Source: Paulownia fortunei (taxonomy: Eukaryota > Streptophyta > Magnoliopsida > Lamiales > Paulowniaceae). From it: a stretch of DNA of 64,000 nucleotides. The stretch lies in the NCBI GenBank assembly GCA_019321725.1, contig CM033121.1, positions 1,736,001-1,800,000 of the forward strand. The letters run 5' to 3'. This document shows, piece after piece, positions 1-11,247 of the stretch. Under the pieces are notes generated by a model. That model had not been told where the DNA came from. It was given only the letters and a program-made list of their open reading frames with translations, and did no database searches. The position numbers were made by a program, and so were the translations under genes. Position 1 is the first letter of the stretch, and the number at the start of each line of letters is the position of its first letter.

Positions 1-2
1 GC

Positions 3-71
3 ATAACTCTTCTCCTCAAAACTGATCAAAATGTGCAGAAGCTCAACCACATATCCCACTTCATTGATTAG
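3..71 (+). CDS. Possible 3' end of a gene entering from the left edge (22 codons, unidentified)
   Basis: From the window edge one forward frame stays open for 22 codons and stops at TAG (69-71); it ends with the residues HISHFID. The following about 250 bases are T-rich and look like a 3' untranslated region or intergenic DNA. The stretch is too short to recognise a family, and an open frame of this size can arise by chance. It is listed only because a gene may extend to the left of the window. Confidence 0.2.
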   Translation: MTLLLKTDQNVQKLNHISHFID

Positions 72-579
72 AAAGGATATTATTCTTTTAATTATTTTCT
101 TTTCCTTTTTTTTTTAATTTCTTTTTTCTAATGTATGATAGCTACCTAGTTTGTATTGAGTATTTATTATAAAGGGTTTTGCATGATAGTGGCCCAACAT
201 GAAATGGGGTTAAGGCCTGGGTTTTGTGATTAATTTTCTTGTAATTACTGTACAGGAATATTTATTTATTTGTTATAAGAGGGTTTTGATAGTTTAAAGA
301 TTGTGGAAAATGTCACCCTGCATTAGTTTTCTATTAAAAAAATTATATATAGTGCAATTAATATGTTAGTTTGTTTTGTTATTATCTATTTAATTTGATC
401 ATTGCAGGTTGTATCTGGTTGATGAATTGCATTTGTTCATATGGTCATTTTCATAATTCAATGCTTTTCATAAGTTGCATTAATAATTATTAGGCCCATT
501 ACAAATTAATTTTTCTTTCAATTTGGTTGGGTGAAGAGCTTTTACTTCCAAAAAAGCTGTTTGTATTTCAACGTCTGCC

Positions 580-1445
580 AATGGCATTTCCAATCCAACA
601 CTAAAACATTAAAGTATTGTAATTTCATTTTCAAATGTTATACCAAATTTAATATAAATGAACAATATTACATCAAATTTGGTGTAATATATATATATGC
701 TCAATTTACCCCCAAAATTATTCTACTACTAATTTTAATTTCATTTATATCTTATATTATATATTTAATTAATTTATAATTTAGTTTTATTTATTCAAAT
801 TTAGTTTTCTTATTATTTTGCAATAATATTTGTAGTGATTAACAAGTAATTAATATTTACGATAAATTATAATAATTAACAATAATAAATAAATATATTA
901 AAATAACATTCCTTACATAAAATTCAAAAATAAAATACAACATAAATATTAAAAAATAAAATACTACATAAAGATGCTCAACATAAACAAATCAAGAATA
1001 AAGATGCTCATTTTGCAGTGCGAGATATATTACTTGATCATTTGTGGGATAAATATACTAGTTTTGAAAATTAAATAACTAAAATATATTAATTTTTATA
1101 TTTGTTTTGGTGAAAAAAATATTATTCTACATAGTGTACAATGTAGTATATTTCTTTATTGTGATATTAATTGTAATATTTATCTTTGTAATATAATTAA
1201 TAAATGTAATATTAATTATATGTAATTTTTTATTTAATAGAATTAGTAGTAATAAAATATAAATAATTAAATAATTTTATAAAAAAATAAATAAGTAAAA
1301 ATTGATAAATAAAAAAAATATTCATTTGGGGTAAATTTTAATACAATGATTGAAGATGATTTAGGTCAAATTACATAAAAATATTAAATTTGGTGTAAAA
1401 CATACAATAAATTTGATGTAATAGATTAGAGATGGTCTAATGCTT
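580..1445. mobile_element. Possible degenerate MITE-like element
   Basis: The left part has ggcatttccaatccaac (from 583) followed by accaaattta and catcaaatttggtgtaat words. The right part has the inverse order, aaatttggtgtaaaac, aatttgatgtaat and then gagatggtctaatgc (to 1443). Such ACCAAATTT/AAATTTGGT blocks at both ends of an AT-rich core are common in short plant inverted-repeat transposons. The terminal match is weak and no clean target-site duplication was found, so the limits are approximate. Confidence 0.25.
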
Positions 1446-1606
1446 GTATGATCAACCTTACATTTCCATTAATACCTTCAACAATTATTTTTAATTTTAT
1501 TTTTTCCCACTATTTTTCTTTTTTCTTTTTCACCAAATTCTCTTTTTCATTTTTGTCCTTTTCTGTTTTTTTCTTCTTCTTCTTCCCACCCTATTCCCCC
1601 TATTGA

Positions 1607-1640
1607 CCCCACCCCCACCCACCCCACCCACCCCACCCAC
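1607..1640 (-). repeat. C-rich tract, G-quadruplex-capable on the minus strand
   Basis: The plus strand carries repeated CCCC/CCCA blocks separated by single A residues; the minus strand therefore has seven or more runs of three to five G separated by single T. This satisfies the usual quadruplex pattern (four G-runs with short loops) several times over. It lies in noncoding DNA, just downstream of a long T/C-rich tract. Confidence 0.6.
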
Positions 1641-2830
1641 AAGAAAGAATCAAGAGAGGTTGAAAAAAATTAAAAATTACTCACCAAAATTGGAAGTGGG
1701 TTCCAGATCTCAGTCTGAAGCTACTAGTTTCAAGAACTACTTGCTATATTTTTTTCTTCACCAATTCTGGCGGGGGTTGGAGGCAGGGCTGCATTCTGGG
1801 GCTGAGGGTTGGGAATGGCGACGGTTGGGGAAAAAGACGGGAAACAAAAAAGGAAAAAGAAAAATAGTGAAAATGGAAAAAATAAAATCAAATAAAAATA
1901 ATGATTAAAGGATATTAATGACAAATAACATGATATAGAAGGGGCCACTGCCATACTGACATAATGCAGAGGATAAGTGAGAAAATTTTAGTTAATTGTC
2001 GTCAAGGAACGTTTAGACATGTCTTCACCCGTTTCGCTTGGTGAGGATTTTAATATTCTAAATAGATTTTAATTTTTTATTTACCTATCTTGTTTATTTT
2101 TCCTTTATTTTTTAATTTATTGTGTATATATTTATATAATATTATTTTTTTAAAATATACATTTTAAAAAAAAAATGGTAATATTATTTTTAAAATTATA
2201 TATTTTTTAATATTTTTAAAAATATTTAATGAATCTAACAAGTGAACCTGCAAGATTGATGACGACTGATCTCGAGTTTGTGTGACAAACTCAATTTATT
2301 ACCATTGTCCCAATAGTTGATATGTGGACTTTAAGTCGTGAAATACTAGGACCTACTAATAGTAACCCGTCAACATGAAACAATAACAATAGGAGTTGTA
2401 ATCACACGACTTTTGAAATTGACTTGTCTATTTTATCTTTCTATTAAACAAGAATGCAAATTGGTCATTCCCTTTTTTGCACGCAACTTCTCAACTCTTA
2501 TGCTATGTTTGATATTTGAATTTTAGTAATAAAAAAATTATGTAAGAAAAATATTTTTTTTTTCACTTTTATATGATAGTTTTTTGTAGATCATTTTTCT
2601 CTTTCTCTTCTTTATTCTAAACAAAATTCAAGATCCATACATAGCGTTATTGTTGACTCCAACCATGCTGTCATTGGTGTCTGCAGGTTTCAATGTAAGA
2701 GATTAATTTTGTGAAGTCTTTTGCCATGGATATTAGTATAACACTTCATTTATTTTTATTTTTATTTTTTTGTTATATACTTTTCAGTTTGATCCTATTA
2801 AACCATGTACAAAAACCAATGTAATAAAAA

Positions 2831-3055
2831 GCTGATCTAGATCCATACTTAATTGGGTCTAACAAGACTCTGAGCCCAATTAAATTGGGCCAAGCCCATT
2901 TACATGCGTAAACTCTAAACATAGCTAATAAAATCACTCTAAAATGAAAACCTCAAATCTAAAAAAAACTGATTTAGATCCATCATTTATTGGGCCTAAA
3001 AAGATTTAAGTCCAATCTAGTTGGGCTAAGGCCATTTACACGCATAATCTGTTGT
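2831..3055. repeat. Diverged two-copy tandem repeat (period about 138 bp)
   Basis: The block starting gctgatctagatccat (2831), followed by ttgggtc, gcccaatt and catttacatgcg, recurs as actgatttagatccat (2969), ttgggcc, gtccaatc and catttacacgca. Order and spacing are kept, but many positions differ, so it is an old duplication. No coding frame spans it. Confidence 0.6.
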
Positions 3056-3383
3056 CCAATAGAGATATATCCGAAAACAAATTTACGTTTAGGCCCTCGA
3101 TAGAGAAGAATGAATGCTTAACAAGTTTTTTATGCAAGTTACGTTAACCAAAATTGATAGGTATATGTCAAAAATAATGATTAAGAAATAGTCTTGAAAA
3201 CGTAACAGATTTCACAGGGTTTTGAAATATATAAACAGCGGAGAGGGAATATATAAATATAACGACATAAATTTTCTAGGAAAAACTATGTTAAACTTTA
3301 TCATTAAATAATAATAATAATTAAAAAAAAAAGATCAATATTTCATAACCACAACAAACATTAAATCAAGAAACTATGTTACC

Positions 3384-3414
<31 letters not shown>

Positions 3415-4069
3415 CCAAATTTGGTACCTTAATTAATCAAGAAAATAGGTTTTCAATGTACATCCACTATTTCCAATACCGGCGTATCTTGGCCAGATTT
3501 TTTTTTTCGGACTTGTTTCATGCGGGACATGGGCATCTGAGATATATGTCCTATTCTTGTGATTAAATATGAGTCTTTCTGATGCCCTTTAAAAAATAAA
3601 ATAAAATCAATTATTTTATGCAAAGTTGAATGGCAATCAAACTTTTGAATTTCAATATAAAATAAGCCACGTTTTCATGATCAAAATTCGAGACAAGATT
3701 TTAAAAAAGAAAATCAAGAAGAATAGAGAAAAAAAAATAGTACAGATTGGATTATTTTTAATAGCTTTACAAATTAATATTTAATTCTTTATTGTCGTTC
3801 ATACCATGCAACTTTTTTCTATTCTTATTTGCATATCTCTTGATAGTATTCCATTTTTCTTTTTCTTTTTAATTTTGCTACAAATTAGTCACTATTATGT
3901 ATTTTTTTCTAAAAAAAATTATTTTTCCACTCCTAAGAAAATTATAGTTAGCCTTAGTTCCTGTAAAATACTAAAATGTAATGAAATCGATGGCACCCTT
4001 TTTCTTTTCCCCCCTTCTTTTTGTTAAGCAATTTCTTGAGATGTGGAGCAAAACAAAAAAAAAAAGAGT

Positions 4070-4072
<3 letters not shown>

Positions 4073-4102
<30 letters not shown>
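4073..4102. repeat. (TA)n microsatellite
   Basis: Uninterrupted TA dinucleotide run of about 30 bases. Antisense open frames through it are repeat artefacts. Confidence 0.9.
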
Positions 4103-4106
<4 letters not shown>

Positions 4107-4760
4107 GGCAACACAAAAAAAAAAAGAAAAAAATGGGCCAAAGAAGTACAAGGGTAGGGCATGATTGATGTGTAAAGCATCAATCAAACTTTAGTGCATA
4201 AAAAGACTCAAAAAGCTTTTTTTTTTTTTTTCATTTTTTGTAAAAATAAATAAATTAAAAGGGTATTGGACTGATAAAAGAAATAAGACTTGACTAAAAT
4301 AGTGAATCCCAATGGAAATATTTGCCACTGCTGTGCCCAACAATCCCTGATACACGCTCTGCCTTCATTTTATTACAAGACAGCAGCAACCCCCTTCCCC
4401 TTGTTTGTGTAAGAGTAGTAATTGACAATTTGTTTCAAGTTTCAGTCACTGACATATGACCTGTGACTATCAAACAGAAGGATGATTGATAATTTGTTTG
4501 GCTGATATTTTTACCTTTACTTTAATAATTTTCCCAATAATACAGAATATATCATGCTCAAGACCTTTCAGATTAAATAAAATAACAAATGTGAAGTCTA
4601 TTTGTTATGTTTTATTTAGGCCTTATTTTAAGTGTACGATTGAAATTCTAAGATTCTACTAAGTGAGAGGATTTTGGGTGCCAATCCCATTTAATTGAAT
4701 TGGACAAAGAAAATAAATAGAATTAAATTGATTACTGATTAATTTTTGGTATAACGAGGC

Positions 4761-4782
4761 GGGGGGGGGTGGGGGGGGGGGG
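4761..4782. repeat. Poly-G tract with one T interruption
   Basis: Runs of nine and twelve G separated by one T, isolated in AT-rich DNA. Length is likely variable or poorly resolved by sequencing. Confidence 0.85.
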
Positions 4783-5548
4783 TTGGCTGCATTTGTTTTC
4801 TCTATTTTTATCCCCTTGTGAGGATCCGCATGCTGGAAAAATTTATTTAAATTCTTGAATCATGAAAAGACACACTGGATGTCAATATTAAATTCTTTAG
4901 AATCTTGCTAAATGAATAGTAAAACTATTAGAAAAGAACATATCTTAATAATTTATATCATAGCCAATCTAAAAAGAGAAAACCAAGGATTTTTTCTCTG
5001 AGATGCCAAAATTTCAGAACGTTTTCCCCATACCAAAGAAGATTTTTTTTTTTTCACTTTTTTTTTTGCCCCTTTGGAACGTCCTTTATTTGAATTAAAT
5101 TTAGCAAAAGAATATTTGTATTCAACCATTGCCAGTCAAAAGCCCAAAAAGAAGTATTTTAAAAAATAAATAATAAAAAACTCACATTTACCTTTATCTT
5201 TTCCTCTTTTTAAGAGATGCAAATTTAGGCTAAGTTATGTTTGCTTGTCCCTTCATTTATAATTTCCCATTAACATGCAGAAAATTTTGCCAACTTTTTG
5301 AGTTGATTTTTCTAAGATGAGAAAAATTCCCCAATCCATTCAAACTAACTTGTGCATATGATCATCCAATCATTTGATTCTCAATCCCAACAAAAATGGG
5401 CTAACAAATAATTTCAAATCCTCACAATTCTTATGTATTTTATGTAATCCATATCAACCAACAAATATATGAAACAATATAAGACACATTGTTGACATAT
5501 AAATGGTGTTTGATTGCATAAAGCAAGACACATTTATATACAAAAATA

Positions 5549-5558
5549 CATATATATA

Positions 5559-5594
<36 letters not shown>
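5549..5594. repeat. (TA)n microsatellite
   Basis: TA run of about 46 bases with a single phase shift near its middle. Confidence 0.9.
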
Positions 5595-5597
<3 letters not shown>

Positions 5598-6935
5598 AGT
5601 ATGTGTAGATAAATAATAAATTTTTACTTGATGTACGCTGTATCGGGTATACATGTATTTAACTCGTTCTATATTGAGGACAAAAATATAGTATCTGCGA
5701 TTTTTTTATTTGTCAAAATCGACATCCACATGTATATTTTGTCAATTTATTCACAAATATATTAATATGTACAAGAGGTATCTACTCTCTTCAATATAAA
5801 AACCCGATTGGATAATACGTCATTGTACAAGTTTCTTACACGTATAAACCGGCATAAAAAGTATGGTATACGAACGAAACATATGTATGCTCATAATCAA
5901 AACAATCATAACGGATTAAACTTCGAATTGAAGAAACTAAAAGAACTCATCACCCCGTGTTGGGTGTACCAGGAAACCCATTATTTGCTAGCCATTCACA
6001 TGTGTGTGTTCCATGATTTGCTGAGGCCGTGCCCAAATCATGCCTAATCATTTGCAAATGCCTCTTTTTTTTTTTTTTTTTTTCAGTAACTAACTACATT
6101 AATCTTGGTCTTTAATTTTGTTTTAGTCCTGATCCCTTGATTTCTTAATCTAAACGAGTCATTAATTTCTTAATCTAGGATAAAATATTATCATTGGTTT
6201 TAGCTAAACTGTGTTAAAAATCTTGGCAGAAGATAGGACTGGTGAGCAGAACAACTACTGGAGAAGCCATCCAAAAACAAGGCATTCATTTAAGCTGGTA
6301 GTTGGTAACAAAGAACAAAACATAGGGGTCATTGCTGCTATAGTATTACAATGATGGTGTTTTTCACCATTCATCCACCGTTCTTGATTCAATAATGATC
6401 GTTTGAGAGAGTGTTGTATTACACCGATCCACCCAATGATTTCACCGAACAAAGAAGACATCATCATTCGACTTGGAATCATAACAACTATTTCGAACTA
6501 AAGGAGGATTAGGTGCAATATTGAGATGCTAAATAAAAGTACTACTCCATAAGATACAAGAAAGTGTAAATTCAAGATGTTTGATAAATTATGAAACGGG
6601 CAAAATCAGTAAAACCAAATTGTGCAGACAAAACAATTACTGCATTTGCCTCTAGGTTTCATTAATAAGGTAAAAGAGTAAAAAAAAACCAACCTATTCA
6701 CAAATTACAAAATATACCCTCCCACCAAACCACCTTTACTATCTCATGTTTACTATTTATCCCTCAACCCCCACTAACCAGTAAATTTCCCATTTCAAAA
6801 AAGTTCAAGAACCCAAACTACATGGAGAATCTAACCCCCAATTTCTTCACAAAAACTAAGGCTAAGCAATAATAAACGAAAGCGTAAACTGGATTCTTGG
6901 AGTTGAATTTAGAACAGTAGGACTATAGAAAAAAC

Positions 6936-7739
6936 TCAGACTCTGAGCAAATAAATGCTGAGTTCTGGACCTCCATTTCCATCAGGATTCATCATGTAGA
7001 AAGCTTCAGAATCTTTAGATCCCACAACCCTTTCAAACTTAGCCCTCATGTACATCAGCTCCCCATCGTATTCTGCCCCATTTCCTGCCCCGGGCAGCAC
7101 CCCTGCTCCCATTGAGATCGGGCCTATGGCATTCAAAACCTTCCACTCTTCAGGGCCACACTCTCTCCTCATTGCATACCCACACTTCTTCCCATTGCAG
7201 TAAGTCCTCCAAATGGGTTCCTCCAGAAGTTTGAAACCTTTCTTCTCAGTCTTCTTATCGCATTCCAAAGCAATCCTCACCAGCCCAGAAGCCATTTCCT
7301 TGACAAGAATGCTTGTTGGAGTTGCTAGTTCAACTAGAAAAGCTGGGCTCAGCTTGAAATCTTCTTGAAATGCAAAATGGACATGGCCACGCCTGTGCCC
7401 GAAAAGGGTGCCCACAACTTTTGTGCCCAGGCCCGATGAAAAGTGGGTTCGGGCCCTGCCTAGAGCAAGGGCTGAACGCAGCTTGGAAATTGCCATAACT
7501 GAGAGCTTTTTTCTTGGTGCCTTTGCTGAGCCTGTGGAGAATGAATGCTGCATTGGAAAATTTGTGAGCTCCTCTGATTTTACTTTTTCTTTCTCTTCAG
7601 ATTTTGAGGAGGAGGAGCTGAAGGTTAAGATTTCTTCCATATCATTATCTTCATCTTCAACTACCTTCTTTTTCCAGTGGAAGTATCTCCTGGAGAATGA
7701 GAATGAGTCGTGAGGATTTCTAGCCATGATTGTCTTCAT
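6936..7739 (-). CDS. MIZU-KUSSEI1-like (DUF617) protein
   Basis: A single-exon gene of 267 residues. The C-terminal two thirds is a complete DUF617/MIZ1 domain: GTLFGHRRGHVHFAFQ, then KEMASGLVRIALECDK, then EPIWRTYCNGKKCGYAMRRE, and the family's hallmark end KDSEAFYMMNPDGNGGPELS followed by IYLLRV. MIZ1 itself is needed for root hydrotropism in Arabidopsis; most paralogues have no assigned function and no known catalytic activity. The N-terminal part (about residues 1-80) is acidic and serine-rich with a basic FHWKKK patch, as in the MIZ1-like subgroup. The start is set at ATG 7739 (MKTIMARN), because the frame further upstream has no AUG; an in-frame ATG 12 bases downstream (MARNPHD) is an alternative. 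A TATA-like site lies about 175 bases upstream. Which paralogue this is cannot be decided by eye. Confidence 0.93.
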   Translation of the reverse strand: MKTIMARNPHDSFSFSRRYFHWKKKVVEDEDNDMEEILTFSSSSSKSEEKEKVKSEELTNFPMQHSFSTGSAKAPRKKLSVMAISKLRSALALGRARTHFSSGLGTKVVGTLFGHRRGHVHFAFQEDFKLSPAFLVELATPTSILVKEMASGLVRIALECDKKTEKKGFKLLEEPIWRTYCNGKKCGYAMRRECGPEEWKVLNAIGPISMGAGVLPGAGNGAEYDGELMYMRAKFERVVGSKDSEAFYMMNPDGNGGPELSIYLLRV

Positions 7740-7912
7740 CTGGTGAAAAAAGAAAAGGCAGGAAAAGGGATTAAAGCAAGAAAACAAACGAATAAATTAA
7801 AGGAAACAAGGGTGCTTTTTGTCTTGAAAGATGGCTTGAGGAATGTGTGAAAAAAAAAGAACTAAAGAAAAGATATAAGGGGCAGATTTCTGATTCTTTG
7901 ATCTAATTCCTC

Positions 7913-7920
7913 GTTATATA
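7913..7920 (-). promoter_or_regulatory. Putative TATA box of the MIZ1-like gene
   Basis: TATATAAC on the minus strand, about 175 bases before the chosen ATG, would leave a 5' untranslated leader of roughly 140 bases. Position and sequence are typical, but no transcript evidence is available. Confidence 0.4.
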
Positions 7921-9822
7921 TTGTGTTTTTTTTTTTTCTGGTGGGGTGATTTTATTCTTAGCTTCTAGCCTCTTTTTGTCAGCCTTGGGTGGACTGGTGG
8001 ACTATGGCAGGGAGAAACCTGACAAAAGATGGTGAGCAGCCCCACCTAATTGAATCAAGAAAATATGAGGAATACAAAGAAGAATAGAGACAACAAAAGA
8101 CACACACACAGACACACACTACACAGGGACACAGAGAGACAACATTAAGCAGAGAGGAGATGTGAATTAGTGAAGTGAAATGCGCAATAGAAAATAATGG
8201 GATTTGAGGAGACAAGGATTTATCTTGAATCTTTTATTTTTCAAATGGTGGGGGCTGATTGCAAATAGCAAGGAGAGACAGTGGGGCAGGGGAGGGGAGA
8301 AAGAGAGGCCTTGACTGACTAAAGGACTTGCATTGGAAACAGTTAAGGATAGGTAAAGCCACACCAAAACTGTACCCACTTTGGACCACTCCTCCAAACA
8401 CAATTCACCATATTTAATGTTGCAGCAACAAGTGCACGCATATTCATGAGAACCACCATTTTCTTTGTTTTCTGGAGGCTCTTTTAATCAAAGTTAGAGT
8501 GGAATTATTAGTTTTGAGACTTTTTTGCAGACCTGTTTCTTTGTGTTTGTGTGCTACAGACAATAGGCACTTAACCAGACTATTGAGTTCCTTTTGGATG
8601 AGGCTACGATTATTGCAGATAAGACAATATATGCTTAGTATAGGGCTTACTTCGTTGTAATTCAAGAAAATGTAGGGTGTTTGCAAGAGGTCACTGGTAG
8701 TAAACATAAAGAACATTTGGAGGTTGGATTTGAAAAGTTGTAAAAAACGAGAAGTGAATGTTTGATAACGAAATAAAAGAGGGAAAAAAAAAATTCAATT
8801 CAATTACAAACTACCAGAAACTGTTAAAAACACCACCTGTGAAACTTCCAACTTTTCGGCTATTTTAGTTTCTTTTAAGCTAAAGTTAAAGCAGGTTACT
8901 CAAAACATTTCTTGGTTACTTTACAAGCACATCAATTTTCTTGCAATAGACAAACTAACACACAATACTTTAGTATCCGTTAGATTATATTTAGAACATT
9001 CAAAATTTTAAATTCTGAAATAATTATAACTATTCCCACACTGAAATATGAGGTTCTTGAATGCACTCGAATTATCCATTATAAAATGATATATTGAAAG
9101 CCACATAAAATCTACTCTATATAAATGATTACCAGAATTTCAGGACCTAGGAGTCTCCAAACTCTCTAAAAACTAAGAATCAATTTCACTGAGCCAAAAT
9201 GTCAGTAACTTAGTGTGAAAGGTGAAGCAATCATGATTATTTGCTTTGAGCCAATAAACCTTAATGTGCCAAAAGAATTTGCCAGATACTGCAGCCCACA
9301 ATGATTATCTAGTTTTAATTGTTGAATTTTAGTGATAGGGTTAGATACCTAACTAAAGAAGGAAGGTTGTGTTCCACCAGCCAGTCCATATGCACCACAT
9401 GTGTATAGATGACAGTCTTCAAATGTCAAACCTAGTTGAAATTCTCGGCTTTCATAGTTCCCAAGTCTTAAGAACGTTGGTCCTAAAATCCTCTTTTAGT
9501 CATATAATATGTTGTGATGGGCTCAAAATTTTATAGATCAACTAATCATGATCTGCAGCCAACTACTAGAGCTAAAACTAGGTTACTTTAGGTGCTCCAA
9601 GAAGAATATGTGAATGATGAGTCAGAATCCATGTTTAAACAAATTACTAAAGCTCATTCAAGGAATTCTAAAACAATCTTAAGGTCATAAAGTAAGTGTA
9701 GAATACTTACTAGATGGAGAAACTTTGTGCCTTTAAACAATATTAGTGTTCGACTTTTAAATTGGCACTTGGCGCCTGCATGGTTCAAAATACAATTTCT
9801 GGTAATTGTTTATGGCCTAACA

Positions 9823-9823
<1 letters not shown>

Positions 9824-9856
<33 letters not shown>
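9824..9856. repeat. (AC)n microsatellite
   Basis: About 16 uninterrupted AC units. Confidence 0.9.
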
Positions 9857-9860
<4 letters not shown>

Positions 9861-11216
9861 CACATCCTCTTTTGTTGATTTCTCACAAATAAAGTCGAAT
9901 AAATAAACATTTGCCAATATTGCTCATTAATTTTCACAAACAATGCAGTATTTTAACTGTGCAACTTTCATCTTGATGGGCATAAGCCCAAAATGGACAT
10001 AAGAGTTTCTTTTGGATTATGGAATAAAAATAATATTTGATAACAGATAAATTGAACTATAATATTTAGATTAAGCCACTAAGATTATAAGGTTCAAATC
10101 CACAAGAGATTCTCATGTCAACGTTATAAATACTCCAATTTTTATTATTAAAAGATACATAATTAATTATGTACTTGTATATTTTTAAGATATTTGCATT
10201 GCATTTACTTGTTTTGAAACTAAGTTGAGCGTAGAAGGGTGTTTGCCGAATCAACTCCTAACACCCTTTAACGACTTTTTATGACGCACACAATAACTCG
10301 TTCGATAATACAAATTTAGGAGAATTACTACTAAAAGGAGTGATAGCACATTAGTTTTAAAATTTATTAGAGTTGATGATAGAAATTATTAATACAAAAG
10401 CAACATTATGTAGATAGATGATTACGTATGTATTTTTCTGGAAATACAACAAAATGACTTGATTAATAGTCTACAATCATATTATTTTATAAAAGGAAAA
10501 AAAAAAAAAAACCAAGAAGATAGACAGAGTGTTCGTTCTACAAATGAAATGGGCCTCACCAAAGTATGTGGTAGTAGTACTTTTATGCTTAGGAAGTAAT
10601 TAAACCCATTACCCGAACAAGGATCCGATCCTCGAACTTGGGAGAAGGCCCAACTGTTTCTTAGATGAGCCGTCCTTCATTTTATGAGTGTCCAATATGG
10701 ATAAGATGTAAGATTGAAACTTGTGGCCAATAGAATGGCCCAGCTGCTTTGATTTGCATGGATGAACTGGAACATTAATTCCGAGGAAATATTAAACACT
10801 CCGTTTTACCTTCACAACGCCTGTCGCATGGCAAAATCGCCATAAATTATTCTCATTAAACTCTTCCAAGAATTACAAGGAATGTAAAGAAACCATTTAT
10901 TTATTTATTTATTTACTTGAAAAAAAATTGAGGTAGTGAAATAACATAATTATCAATTATTTGTTTAATAGTTTTCTCTACAGTACACCAGATAAAATTA
11001 TATCCACTTTTCATCCATTAAAAATACACACATATGATTGAAAAAGGGTGGAATAGTTCAAAACAAGCGAACATTTCTGGAGTAATCCCTGGATTGTTTT
11101 TCTCATCATCCGTATGTAAAAGCAGAGATTATGAACACAAGCAACCGAGAATATTTTCATCAAACTCTTACAAGTCTTTTGCTTTTGTTTTGTTTTTATC
11201 TTTTTTTTGGTGGGGT

Positions 11217-11247
11217 GCGGGGGAGGGGGGGGGGGGGGGGGGGGGCG
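11217..11247. repeat. Poly-G tract
   Basis: A near-pure G run (about 20 consecutive G at its right end) within T-rich DNA. The short open frame crossing it encodes only a glycine run and is not a gene. Confidence 0.85.

Larger units (their letters stand above)
72..6935. other. Gene-poor AT-rich intergenic stretch
   Basis: No coding region could be supported here. It holds a possible transposon-like segment with repeated ACCAAATTT/AAATTTGGTGT words (about 580-1445), a C-rich quadruplex-type tract (1607-1640), a diverged two-copy repeat (2831-3055), a T24 run near 3390, TA microsatellites (4073-4102, 5549-5594) and a broken G-run (4761-4782). Short open frames at 531-779, 1603-1908, 3806-4027 and 5808-6047 have repeat-driven or random composition and no recognisable domain. 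Confidence 0.6.

Noticed and set aside
3954..4187. Minus-strand ORFs of 70-77 codons with an IYIYIY run
   Set aside because: They cross a TA microsatellite and A/T homopolymers; no domain.
6255..6482. 75-codon minus-strand ORF downstream of the MIZ1-like gene
   Set aside because: I considered a retrotransposon remnant, but no conserved reverse transcriptase, integrase or gag motif is visible.
7408..7713. 101-codon plus-strand ORF opposite the MIZ1-like gene
   Set aside because: It is an antisense shadow of a clearly conserved DUF617 gene.
7740..7787. Upstream extension of the MIZ1-like frame (MFSCFNPFSC...)
   Set aside because: The apparent first residue is a TTG codon; the first ATG is at 7739 and fits the family's start.
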